A stretch of DNA of 64,000 nt, taken from NCBI GenBank assembly GCA_946479035.1, contig CAMLDW010000004.1:31526-95525 (forward strand), read 5' to 3'. This DNA is from an uncultured Chthonomonadaceae bacterium (lineage in GTDB: Bacteria; Armatimonadota; Fimbriimonadia; Fimbriimonadales; Fimbriimonadaceae). Position 1 is the stretch's first letter. Each line of letters begins with the position of its first letter. Shown here piece by piece: positions 17,890 through 25,361 of this stretch. The notes beneath the pieces are model-generated. The model was not told the origin of the DNA. It searched no databases and saw nothing but the letters and a program-made list of their open reading frames with translations. The position numbers and the translations under genes were made by a program.

Positions 17890-18638
17890 GCAACGTCATG
17901 GTCGAAGTAAAGGACCTCAAGAAATCGTTCCAGGTCAGCAAAAGCGGTGCGGCTTCGTTCAAAACGCTCCTTCTTTGGTGGCAGAGGCACGGCAGAGTGC
18001 AGACGCACGAGGTCTTGAACGGGATCTCCTTCCAGTTGCACAAAGGCGAGTGCGTCTCGCTGATCGGCCGCAACGGAGTCGGCAAGAGCACGCTCCTTTC
18101 CCTTATCGCGCGCGTTTACAAGCCCACCAGCGGGACCGCGACCGCTAACGGCCGCGTCGCGCCGCTCCTGGAGCTGGGCGCGGGGTTCCACCCGGACCTC
18201 TCAGGCACAGAAAACGTCTTCTACAACGCGATGATGCTGGGGCTCAGCCGGAAGGAGGCGCTCGCCCGCACACCGCGCATCGCCGAGTTCGCCGAGCTCG
18301 GGTCCTACATCGACGCCCCGGTCCGGACATATTCCAGCGGAATGCTCGCGCGGCTCGGGTTCGCCGTGGCGATCAACGTGGACGCGGAGATCCTGATCGT
18401 GGACGAGGTCCTCGCCGTCGGAGACATGCAGTTCGAGAAGAAGTGCTACGACTACATCGAGTCGTTCAAGGCCGGCGGCGGCGCGATCCTGTTCGTATCG
18501 CACAACCTCGCTGCTGTCGAGCGGTTCTCCGACCGTGTGCTCTGGATCGTCGACGGCAAGGTCGCAGCGGACGGCCTGGCGCAGGACGTCATTCCGCGCT
18601 ATCGCGAGGCAATGGCGGCCCCGACGCACGTACTGTGA
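17886..18638 (+). CDS. Polysaccharide ABC exporter ATPase (Wzt/TagH-like)
   Basis: 250 aa. Walker A GRNGVGKST, the family-specific LLELGAGFHPDLSGTENVFYNAMMLG stretch, signature YSSGMLARLGFAV, and Walker B ILIVDEVLAVGD. The GTG at 17886 overlapping the permease stop was chosen; an ATG at 17898 is the alternative. The protein ends soon after the nucleotide-binding domain, so it lacks the C-terminal glycan-binding domain of O9a-type Wzt and belongs to the short TagH/KpsT-like class. Its last 50 nt overlap the convergent glycosyltransferase gene. Confidence 0.93.
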   Translation: MSNVMVEVKDLKKSFQVSKSGAASFKTLLLWWQRHGRVQTHEVLNGISFQLHKGECVSLIGRNGVGKSTLLSLIARVYKPTSGTATANGRVAPLLELGAGFHPDLSGTENVFYNAMMLGLSRKEALARTPRIAEFAELGSYIDAPVRTYSSGMLARLGFAVAINVDAEILIVDEVLAVGDMQFEKKCYDYIESFKAGGGAILFVSHNLAAVERFSDRVLWIVDGKVAADGLAQDVIPRYREAMAAPTHVL

Positions 18639-19521
18639 GCACCCGCAAGAACAACAGCGCCTTGCGCCGCACGCTTGCGACCGTGCAGGCCGTCAGCACA
18701 GTCGCAACCGACCAGACGAGGAACCGCATCAGCGCACCGAATCTGTCCAGAAGGAGCGCCACAATCGCCGCGAACCGACCGTGGTGCAAAAGGAAGTAAA
18801 GCTCTTTCCCTCGGTTGTAGCGCGCGACCGCCTCCCACCGCTCCTGACTGCTGGAGCCCAAGTCGTGCCGGAACACTGCGCCGGGCACGTAGACGATCCG
18901 CCCGTGCTTTCGAAGTCGGCGGCAAAGCTCTGTGTCTTCGCAATATAGGAAGAATCGCTCGTCGAACCGCTCCAACGTTCTCAACATCAGGCACGCGCCC
19001 ATCACCTGCTCTACGTCGTAGGTGTCCTTTGCAGGGCCGGAGAGCAATCGCCGTGAGAGCCAATAAGGAGAGAGCAGGGCGCTGCGCGGAAAGAGCCTCT
19101 CAAGGTACGCCTGCTCGCAGAACAGCGCCCACAAGGTCAGTGCCCCGCAGCATGATTCTTGCAGCCGCCCGTCCGGGAACTGCAGCCTTCCGCCGCACGC
19201 TACAACGTCCGGGTGTGCGTCCATGACCCTGACCATGAGCCGCAAGGCGCCAGGTTGCGCCGCTGCGTCGCTGTTCAGGCACAGCGCCAAGTCGCCCGTC
19301 ATCGCCTCCAATCCTTGGTTGTTCGCCGCTCCGAAGCCCCTGTTGGTGGCATTGCGTATCAGCCGCACAGAAGGAAACTCCGCCTCCACCATCTCCGCCG
19401 AGCCGTCGCCACTGGCATTGTCAACGACTATCGCTTCGTCCGCATCCCCGAGCGACCGCAAGCAGCGCCGCAAAGGCTCGCGCGTGTTGTAGCTGACGAC
19501 GATCACGGAGAGCCGGGACAC
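18589..19521 (-). CDS. Glycosyltransferase family 2 (rhamnosyltransferase-like)
   Basis: 310 aa, beginning SVIVVSYNTREPLRRCLRSL with GTG as start. GT-A features: VVDNASGDGSAEMV, NRGFGAANNQGL, and LNSDAA standing for the metal-binding DxD region, then GACLMLR and the downstream EDTELCRRLRKHG. The C-terminus carries one or two hydrophobic helices that could anchor it to the membrane. Its position facing the Wzm/Wzt pair suggests it adds sugars to the exported glycan; donor and acceptor cannot be read. Confidence 0.88.
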   Translation of the reverse strand: MSRLSVIVVSYNTREPLRRCLRSLGDADEAIVVDNASGDGSAEMVEAEFPSVRLIRNATNRGFGAANNQGLEAMTGDLALCLNSDAAAQPGALRLMVRVMDAHPDVVACGGRLQFPDGRLQESCCGALTLWALFCEQAYLERLFPRSALLSPYWLSRRLLSGPAKDTYDVEQVMGACLMLRTLERFDERFFLYCEDTELCRRLRKHGRIVYVPGAVFRHDLGSSSQERWEAVARYNRGKELYFLLHHGRFAAIVALLLDRFGALMRFLVWSVATVLTACTVASVRRKALLFLRVLTVRASGPPLPRDSAE

Positions 19522-19542
19522 CGCCCTTGTTCTACCTGAGCC

Positions 19543-19557
19543 GTGCTAAAATAGCAC
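19543..19557. promoter_or_regulatory. Palindrome GTGCT-AAAAT-AGCAC in divergent greA/GT2 promoter
   Basis: A 5-bp inverted repeat flanks an AT core that reads TAAAAT (a -10-like box 9 nt before greA) on the plus strand and TATTTT on the minus strand. One element may serve both divergent genes or bind a regulator. Confidence 0.45.
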
Positions 19558-19561
19558 CCGT

Positions 19562-20035
19562 ATGTCGCCGGACGTCCTTTTGACCAAGGAAGGCTATGAG
19601 AGGCTCAAGGCCGAGCTTGAACAGCTCAAGTCGGTCGAGCGCCAGCGAATCGCCGACGTCATCAGGGAGGCTCGCTCGCACGGCGACCTGAAGGAGAACG
19701 CGATGTACCACGAGGCGAAGCTCAACCAAAAGAGACTCGAAGGACGGATCGCCGAACTTGAGAAGGTCGTCAACTCCGCGCAGATCGTGGAGCGCCCGAG
19801 CCACTCGGGAAACATCGCGCATCTGGGGTCCACGGTCACGCTCAAGGATCTCAAATGGAACGACGAGCTCAAGCTGAAACTGGTCGGAGACTTCGAAGCG
19901 GACCCGGGCTCGGACATGATCTCGATCACGTCTCCGCTCGGCAGTGCGCTCATCGGCAAAGTGGTCGGGGACGAATTCGAATATGAGGCACCTGCGGGCG
20001 TCCAAAAGTACAAGATCCTCTCGATCGCTGACTAG
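19562..20035 (+). CDS. greA: Transcription elongation factor GreA
   Basis: 157 aa, standard length. The N-terminal coiled coil carries LTKEGYERLKAELEQLK and the tip sequence ARSHGDLKENAMYHEAK with the acidic pair (D, E) that directs transcript cleavage by paused RNA polymerase. The C-terminal FKBP-like domain ends with ITSPLGSALIGKVVGDEFEYEAP. There is no Shine-Dalgarno site; the TAAAAT box 9 nt upstream suggests an almost leaderless message. The lipoprotein gene starts inside its last 53 nt in another frame. Confidence 0.97.
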   Translation: MSPDVLLTKEGYERLKAELEQLKSVERQRIADVIREARSHGDLKENAMYHEAKLNQKRLEGRIAELEKVVNSAQIVERPSHSGNIAHLGSTVTLKDLKWNDELKLKLVGDFEADPGSDMISITSPLGSALIGKVVGDEFEYEAPAGVQKYKILSIAD

Positions 20036-20693
20036 CTGTCTGCTTTTCCTGGCGTTCGTCGCCGGCTGTGCCAAGCCGGCCGAAGTGAGCGTGCCTTCGC
20101 AGTCGGACCAGCCTGCGGCCGTCAAGCAGAACAAAGTGGAGTTCGATCCGCAGAGCCAGAGCCTCTCGCTCCTATTCGACTCGCAGCGCATCTATTTGGG
20201 CGACACGAAGGAAGAGACGGTCGCGCACTCGAATCCACCCCGCAGGAAGTGGGAATTCACGAACCTTCCGCCACTGCTGGGAGACAGTTTCAGTGCGTTG
20301 GGGTGGGAGGCCGACAACGGCTACTCGTTCGGCTGTATCGCGTTCACCGATCCCGGCATAGTCAACGCGAAGGATGCCGTCGTCCAGGCGATGCTCACGC
20401 GAGACGACGTCGACCAGAAGACGGTCGACGAGACGGTGGCGGAGTACACGAGTGCGTTTGGCCCGCCCGTGCGGGACGACACCCCCTACGACGCGCGCGT
20501 CGGCTATTGGTTCTGGAACGCGCCTGGACGCCGACTGATGGTCTGTGCGGCTCTGGACGCAAAAGGGAAGAGGTCACTGACCGTCGCCCTGGGAGCTCCC
20601 ATGCTCATGACCTTCCTTGGCATGTCTCCAGAGCAGGCCAAGGCGGACAAGGCAAAGTCGGTCCAGCACCTCAATGAGCAGGACGTCCATTGA
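19983..20693 (+). CDS. Hypothetical lipoprotein overlapping greA
   Basis: 236 aa from the ATG at 19983. The n-region is basic (RHLRASKSTRSSRS), followed by CLLFLAFVAGC, a good lipobox. The mature protein has no family I recognise; it contains a GYSFGCIAFTDPG stretch and a GYWFWNAPGRRLMVCAALD strand pair, suggesting a small alpha/beta domain. The 53-nt overlap with greA makes translational coupling likely. After its stop comes a 297-nt structured noncoding region. Confidence 0.65.
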   Translation: MRHLRASKSTRSSRSLTSCLLFLAFVAGCAKPAEVSVPSQSDQPAAVKQNKVEFDPQSQSLSLLFDSQRIYLGDTKEETVAHSNPPRRKWEFTNLPPLLGDSFSALGWEADNGYSFGCIAFTDPGIVNAKDAVVQAMLTRDDVDQKTVDETVAEYTSAFGPPVRDDTPYDARVGYWFWNAPGRRLMVCAALDAKGKRSLTVALGAPMLMTFLGMSPEQAKADKAKSVQHLNEQDVH

Positions 20694-20779
20694 TGGAACG
20701 TTCCGCCCTGGGGTAACGTCTTGAACATTGCCGAGGCGAGGGCCGAGGCAAAATCCAACACATAGGAGGTGTCTATTTT

Positions 20780-20824
20780 TTGAGTAATGATCGTAGTCAA
20801 GACCAGGGGGGTGCCGGGTTTTAG
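20780..20824 (+). CDS. Possible 14-residue leader peptide
   Basis: TTG start followed by SNDRSQDQGGAGF and TAG. AGGAGG at 20764-20769, 10 nt upstream, is the strongest Shine-Dalgarno match I found, although most genes here have none. Two stable hairpins follow directly, an arrangement resembling attenuator leaders. The peptide shows no run of one amino acid that would name a regulator. Confidence 0.3.
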   Translation: MSNDRSQDQGGAGF

Positions 20825-20837
20825 CGCCCGACTCCAC

Positions 20838-20905
20838 TGGGCCGGGTCCAGCGATGGACCCGAACCTCCCTGGCCCAACAGCGTGGCCCCGACCCAGTCG
20901 GGGCC
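20838..20905 (+). promoter_or_regulatory. Two-hairpin RNA element
   Basis: TGGGCC (20838) pairs with GGCCCA (20872) around an inner 8-bp stem, CGGGTCCA/TGGACCCG, closed by a GCGA tetraloop. A second stem, GGCCCCGA/TCGGGGCC (20885-20905), has a 5-nt loop. Neither is followed by a T-run, so they are not typical intrinsic terminators. Confidence 0.5.
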
Positions 20906-20941
20906 GCGTCCATGTTGGATCCCTTGACCGCCCTCATTCTT

Positions 20942-20969
20942 GAGCCTTTCGGGGATCACCCCCGGGCTC
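20942..20969 (+). promoter_or_regulatory. Hairpin just upstream of kdsB
   Basis: GAGCC and GGGG pair with CCCC and GGCTC around ATCA, with a 4-nt internal loop (TTTC). It ends 21 nt before the kdsB GTG. Confidence 0.35.
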
Positions 20970-20978
20970 CATCATCGG

Positions 20979-20984
20979 TATCCT
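20979..20984 (+). promoter_or_regulatory. TANNNT box (TATCCT) of kdsB
   Basis: TATCCT is followed by 6 nt and the GTG at 20991. If it is a real -10, kdsB is leaderless and independent of the hairpins upstream. Confidence 0.4.
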
Positions 20985-20990
20985 GCCCGC

Positions 20991-21719
20991 GTGTCCTGCC
21001 TCATCGTCGTCCCGGCCCGGATGGGCGCTACGCGCTTTCCCGGCAAGCCGCTCGTCGATCTGCTCGGCAAGCCGATGATCCAGTGGGTGGTCGAGCGAGC
21101 CATGGAGGCTGGAATTGCCGACCGGGTCATCGTCGCAACTCCCGACCAAGAGATCGTAGACGCTTGCCAGCGCTTCGGCGCCGAAGCGGTCCTGACCAGC
21201 CACCACCACCGTACGGGCACCGACCGCATCGCTGAGGTGGCTTCCAGGGTCACGGCCAACGTCTACGTCAATGTCCAAGGCGACGAGCCCCTGGTCTTAC
21301 CGCAGGACATCAAAGCATGCGCTGCTCCTCTGCTAGACGATCCAAAGGTCCAGATGGGCAGCGTGTACTCGATTTGCCCCAACGACGAGCTCGATAACCC
21401 CGCCGTCGTCAAGGTCGTCACTGACCTTGAACAGGACGCGATCTACTTTTCACGCCACAGCATCCCGTTTCCGCGGAACGCGCGCACCGAGCCGGTCAAA
21501 AAGCACGTTGGTCTGTACGCGTACCGGGCCCAGACCCTCGCCGGCTTTTCACAGTGGCAGCAGACACCCTTGGAGATTGCTGAAAGCCTCGAACAGCTCC
21601 GCTTCCTCGAGCACGGCGTCAAAATCAGAATGTCCAAGGGGCAAGGCACCGCCCTGGCCGTCGACACGCCAGACCAGGCCGAGACCGTTCGCTCCATCCT
21701 GGCGGCCCGGCGAGTCTAA
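20991..21719 (+). CDS. kdsB: 3-deoxy-manno-octulosonate cytidylyltransferase
   Basis: 242 aa, the usual KdsB length. It activates Kdo with CTP to CMP-Kdo for lipid A core synthesis in the cytoplasm. The start is the GTG giving VSCLIVVPARMGATRFPGKPL, the family's nucleotide-binding N-terminus. Further motifs: VIVATPDQEI, TGTDRIAEVA, VNVQGDEPLV and the KHVGLYAYRAQTL segment. The longer upstream reading was rejected because it starts inside a hairpin. Its presence argues for Kdo-containing lipopolysaccharide in this organism. Confidence 0.95.
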   Translation: MSCLIVVPARMGATRFPGKPLVDLLGKPMIQWVVERAMEAGIADRVIVATPDQEIVDACQRFGAEAVLTSHHHRTGTDRIAEVASRVTANVYVNVQGDEPLVLPQDIKACAAPLLDDPKVQMGSVYSICPNDELDNPAVVKVVTDLEQDAIYFSRHSIPFPRNARTEPVKKHVGLYAYRAQTLAGFSQWQQTPLEIAESLEQLRFLEHGVKIRMSKGQGTALAVDTPDQAETVRSILAARRV

Positions 21720-21738
21720 TAACTCGAAGGGCGACTGA

Positions 21739-21744
21739 TATACT
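21739..21744 (+). promoter_or_regulatory. -10-like box (TATACT) of rsh
   Basis: TATACT lies 16 nt before the rsh ATG; the implied leader is about 10 nt and contains no Shine-Dalgarno site. Confidence 0.45.
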
Positions 21745-21760
21745 CAGGGCGCCGAGCGTA

Positions 21761-23977
21761 ATGGCGTTTCCCTCCGACCAGTCTCAAGACAAGCCTCAAA
21801 AGGAAGTGCTCAAGGGCCTTCTGGACTCGGTTCGTGAGCGCATGCCCCAAGAGGACCTCGACAAGATAGAGCGCGCCTACGCCATGGCCGAGCGAGCGCA
21901 CGAGGGCCAGGTCAGATCCTCTGGCGAACCTTACGTCCGGCACCCGCTCGAGGTCGCAAGGATCGTGGCGGACCTCCATATGGACGCCGAAACCGTGGTC
22001 GCCGCGCTCTTGCACGACGTGCTAGAAGACACGGAGGTCACGCGCGAGCAGATCGATGCGGAGTTCGGCAGCGGCGTCCTGCAGCTCGTCGAAGGCGTCA
22101 CTAAGCTCAAGCTCCACGTCGACCCAGGCGCGACTCCGCGAGAGAAGAAGGCTGCCGAGAGCGAACGTTCCGCCGAAACGCTGCGCAAGATGCTGCTCGC
22201 GATGGCGCAGGACATTCGCGTCATGGTCATCAAGCTGGGCGACCGCCTGCACAACATGCGAACGCTCGACGCGCTCCCGGAGATGCGCCAGGTTCGCATC
22301 GCGAGCGAGACGCTCGACATTTACGCCCCGCTCGCCGCCCGGCTTGGCATCTGGCAGCTGAAATGGCAGCTCGAGGACCTCGCGTTCAAAGTGCTGCACT
22401 CGACCGACTTCCAGCGCATCTCCGAAATGGTCGCTCGCACGCGCGCCGAGAGGGAGGGCCTCGTCAACGACGGAATCGCCACGCTCCGCAAGCGCCTCGA
22501 CGACCGCGGGCTCGCGCACGTCGAGATCAACGGAAGGCCGAAACACCTCTATTCGATCTACTCAAAGATGGTCGAGCAGAAGGTGCCGTTCGAGGAGATC
22601 TACGACCTCCTCGCCATACGCGTGATCGTGCGCGACACCTCGGAGTGCTACACGGTGCTCGGCATCGTCCACGAGCTGTGGCTGCCCATGCCCGGGCTCT
22701 TTTACGACTACATCGCGATGCCCAAGCCGAACGGCTACCAGTCGCTGCACACGAAGGTCATAGGCCCCGGCGGCGACCCGCTCGAGGTCCAAATACGTAC
22801 GCGCAGAATGCACGAGGTCGCTGAGTTCGGCATCGCCGCACACTGGAGCTACAAGGAGGGCAAGGAGCGAGCCGAGCATGCAGAAAAGCTCGCGCGACTT
22901 CGCTCGCAGCTCTTCGACTGGTCGAGCGACGCGCGCATGTCCAGCGACTTCTTGCGGTCCGTTTCAACCGACCTCTTCAGCGAACAGGTCTTCATCTTTA
23001 CGCCCAAGGGCGACGTGCTCGACCTGCCCAAGAGCTCCACGCCGATCGACTTCGCCTTTCGCGTCCACTCGGAGCTTGGCCTCCACGTCGTAGGAGCAAA
23101 GGTCAACGGCATCATGGTCCCTCTCAACGCTAAGCTGCAGAACGGCGACGTCGTGGAGATGATCACGCGCCCGAACGCGCAGCCCAGCCTCGATTGGCTG
23201 GAGTTCGTGCGCTCCCAGAACGCGAAGAGCAAGCTGCGGCAGTTCTTTAGGAAAGTCAACAGGTCCGAAAGCGAAGAGCGGGGAAGGGACGCGCTGGAGA
23301 AGGAGATGCGCTCGCGCGGCTTCGACCCCAAACAGGTCGTCAACGACGAGCACCTCGGCAAAGTCGCGGAAAAGCTGCGCGGCTGCGCAACGCCGAGCGA
23401 CGTCTGCGCACGGGTCGGCGAAGGTCTCATCTCCGTGCAGAACGTAGCCAACAAGCTCCAGTCGCTCGTGCGCAAGGACACGGACGAGCCGCCCAAGGCA
23501 GCGGCGCGCGCGGTTGAGGCCCCGACGGTCATCACCGGCGTCGACAACGTGATGCTGCGTCGAGCCAAGTGCTGCATGCCTGTGCCGGAGGAGGACGTCG
23601 TCGGCTATGTTACGCGTGGGCGTGGCATCATGATCCATCGCCGCGTCTGCCCCAACGCCCTCTGGATGATCGAGAACGAGCCCGAGCGCATCACGCAGCT
23701 CCAGTGGCCCGCAGACGGGAGCAAGTACCCGGTAGACATGCGCATCGTCACGGTCGACCGCCAAGGTCTGCTCATGGACATATCCACGATCTTCAGCGAC
23801 GCCAAGGCAGACGTCACCGCAGCAAAGATCAAGACGTTGCCCAACAACACTGCGGAGATCAACGTCACGATCGCAGTTCGCGACGTGAGGAACCTCCAGG
23901 ACGTCATGGTCAGGGTCGGCAACTTCTCGGACGTTATCTCCATCCTTCGCGTCTTTGGCAGGACGACGCAGAAGTGA
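21761..23977 (+). CDS. rsh: Bifunctional (p)ppGpp synthetase/hydrolase, RelA/SpoT family
   Basis: 738 aa long-form RSH. N-terminal HD hydrolase domain with YVRHPLEVARI, LLHDVLEDT (about 82-90) and GDRLHNMRTL, intact as in active hydrolases. The synthetase domain follows (GRPKHLYSIYSKM, EEIYDLLAIRVIV, NGYQSLHTKV), then TGS (about 405-465, FIFTPKGDVLDLP), a conserved-cysteine region (RRAKCCMPVPEEDVVGYVTRGRGI) and a C-terminal ACT domain (about 660-735). It controls the stringent response at the ribosome. It is followed 16 nt later by dtd, the neighbour arrangement seen in many bacteria. Confidence 0.97.
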   Translation: MAFPSDQSQDKPQKEVLKGLLDSVRERMPQEDLDKIERAYAMAERAHEGQVRSSGEPYVRHPLEVARIVADLHMDAETVVAALLHDVLEDTEVTREQIDAEFGSGVLQLVEGVTKLKLHVDPGATPREKKAAESERSAETLRKMLLAMAQDIRVMVIKLGDRLHNMRTLDALPEMRQVRIASETLDIYAPLAARLGIWQLKWQLEDLAFKVLHSTDFQRISEMVARTRAEREGLVNDGIATLRKRLDDRGLAHVEINGRPKHLYSIYSKMVEQKVPFEEIYDLLAIRVIVRDTSECYTVLGIVHELWLPMPGLFYDYIAMPKPNGYQSLHTKVIGPGGDPLEVQIRTRRMHEVAEFGIAAHWSYKEGKERAEHAEKLARLRSQLFDWSSDARMSSDFLRSVSTDLFSEQVFIFTPKGDVLDLPKSSTPIDFAFRVHSELGLHVVGAKVNGIMVPLNAKLQNGDVVEMITRPNAQPSLDWLEFVRSQNAKSKLRQFFRKVNRSESEERGRDALEKEMRSRGFDPKQVVNDEHLGKVAEKLRGCATPSDVCARVGEGLISVQNVANKLQSLVRKDTDEPPKAAARAVEAPTVITGVDNVMLRRAKCCMPVPEEDVVGYVTRGRGIMIHRRVCPNALWMIENEPERITQLQWPADGSKYPVDMRIVTVDRQGLLMDISTIFSDAKADVTAAKIKTLPNNTAEINVTIAVRDVRNLQDVMVRVGNFSDVISILRVFGRTTQK

Positions 23978-23993
23978 AGGGGCGGCGGCGCCA

Positions 23994-24476
23994 ATGAGAG
24001 CGGTCGTGCAGCGCGTTTCGCATGCCGCAGTCGCGATCGACGGCCGGATGGTCGGTGAGATCGGTTCGGGCCTCCTCGTCCTCGTCGGCGCGCACAGGAA
24101 CGACACGGACGCAAGCGCCAAGAAGCTCGCCGCGCGCGTCGCCAACCTCCGCATCTTCAACGACGCCGATGGGAGGATGAACCTTAGCCTTGAGGATGCA
24201 TGCTTGAGACCGCCTCTCCTTTCTGGGGGAGCGGCGAATCGCTCGCGACCCCCCGGCGTCCTCGCAGTTTCCAACTTCACCGTCTACGGCGACGCGTCGC
24301 AGCGCCGACCGAGCTTCGTCGCCGCCGCGCCCTATGCTGAGGGCGAGCGGCTCTTCGACCTCTTCGTCCATGATCTCCGCACCCTCGGCCTGCCTACGCA
24401 GACCGGAGTCTTCGGCGCGGACATGCAAGTGACCCTCACCAACGACGGCCCGATCACGATCGTCGTCGACTGCTGA
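23994..24476 (+). CDS. dtd: D-aminoacyl-tRNA deacylase with an extra loop
   Basis: 160 aa. It hydrolyses D-amino acids mischarged on tRNA. MRAVVQRVSHAAVAI is the classic start, and the catalytic motifs are present: SNFTVYGDASQRRPSF (standing for SQFTLYGD) and NDGPITIVVD, the Gly-cisPro motif. Compared with the family there are about 17 additional residues between MNLSLED and VLAVSNFT, encoded by a GC-rich imperfect palindrome (24205-24250) that stays in frame. The active-site dimer should still form, but the loop is next to the Q/N catalytic strand. Confidence 0.93.
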   Translation: MRAVVQRVSHAAVAIDGRMVGEIGSGLLVLVGAHRNDTDASAKKLAARVANLRIFNDADGRMNLSLEDACLRPPLLSGGAANRSRPPGVLAVSNFTVYGDASQRRPSFVAAAPYAEGERLFDLFVHDLRTLGLPTQTGVFGADMQVTLTNDGPITIVVDC

Positions 24477-24557
24477 TCTCCACTATCTGCGCAGGTTCTG
24501 CTTTGTCACAGCCAAGGGCTTTTGACTCTCGGCCCACTCATGCCAAACTAACGCCAC

Positions 24558-25301
24558 ATGCCGATAAAGAACGTCCTCGTCACCGGCTCCTCGCGAGGGA
24601 TCGGCCGCGCAATCGCGATTCGGCTATCACAGGACGGCTGGCGCATCGCCGTCCACTTCTCAGGAAGTGAGAAGGAGGCCAAGCAGGTTGCCAAAGAGCT
24701 TGGCGACAACTGCCTTGGCGTCTACATGGCGGACCTCTACGACCCGGACCAGGCCGTCGGCCTCGTCAACGGCGTCATCGAAGAGCACGGCCTCGGCGCG
24801 CTCGTCAACAACGCCGGCGTATATCGGCATACCAAGTTCCTCGAAGACACGGAACAGGAGGTCCAGCGCGAGTTTGATGAGGTCTTTAAGGTCAATTTCC
24901 ACTCACCGCGCAGGATGACGTTCCACGCTTGCCGCCACTTTGCAAAACAGGGAGGCGGCAAGGTCCTAAACGTCGTCAGCCGGGTCGCGCACCGAGGAGA
25001 GGCCGGCGCGAGCGCCTACTCTTCGAGCAAGGCCGCACTGCTAAACCTGACGCGCGCGCTCGCAGTCGAGACCGCACTACAGAACATCCAGCACTTCGCG
25101 ATCGCGCCGGGCTGGGTCGAGACCGCGATGGTCCGCCCTGACATGGAAAAGCGCCTGCCCGAGATCCTCGGCACGATCCCGCTGGGGCGGATGGCGACTC
25201 CGGAAGACTGCGCCGGTGCGGCGGCCTACCTTCTTAGCGACGAGGCGGCCTACGTCAGTGGCATCGTCATCGACATCAACGGTGCGAGCTACCTGCGGTG
25301 A
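24558..25301 (+). CDS. Short-chain dehydrogenase/reductase (FabG-like SDR)
   Basis: 247 aa classical SDR. The cofactor motif TGSSRGIG is at residues 9-16 with a downstream basic/His context compatible with NADP, NNAG near residue 83, the catalytic Ser in NVVSRVAHRG and YSSSK near 153-157, then the PGWVET loop. FabG-type enzymes reduce 3-oxoacyl chains, but the family is broad and there is no fatty acid synthesis neighbour, so the substrate is open. Confidence 0.9.
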   Translation: MPIKNVLVTGSSRGIGRAIAIRLSQDGWRIAVHFSGSEKEAKQVAKELGDNCLGVYMADLYDPDQAVGLVNGVIEEHGLGALVNNAGVYRHTKFLEDTEQEVQREFDEVFKVNFHSPRRMTFHACRHFAKQGGGKVLNVVSRVAHRGEAGASAYSSSKAALLNLTRALAVETALQNIQHFAIAPGWVETAMVRPDMEKRLPEILGTIPLGRMATPEDCAGAAAYLLSDEAAYVSGIVIDINGASYLR

Positions 25302-25349
25302 CCGCCAGCTCAGAGGTAATGGTAGGGGCCCTGACAGCTGTCGGCTAGG

Positions 25350-25355
25350 TATTCT
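25350..25355 (+). promoter_or_regulatory. TANNNT box (TATTCT) of the M16 operon
   Basis: TATTCT is followed by 6 nt and the GTG at 25362, with no ribosome-binding site, implying a leaderless two-gene message. Confidence 0.45.
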
Positions 25356-25361
25356 CAGGCC

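Larger units (their letters stand above)
20694..20990 (+). other. 297-nt structured intergenic region before kdsB
   Basis: It holds a very short ORF with an unusually good ribosome-binding site (20780-20824), a branched hairpin (20838-20877), a second strong hairpin (20885-20905), a third (20942-20969), and a TATCCT box before the kdsB start. No protein-length ORF and no tRNA were seen. Confidence 0.5.

Noticed and set aside
22964..24280. Minus-strand ORF of 438 codons across rsh and dtd
   Set aside because: Fully antisense to two well-supported genes; the composition is typical of shadow frames.
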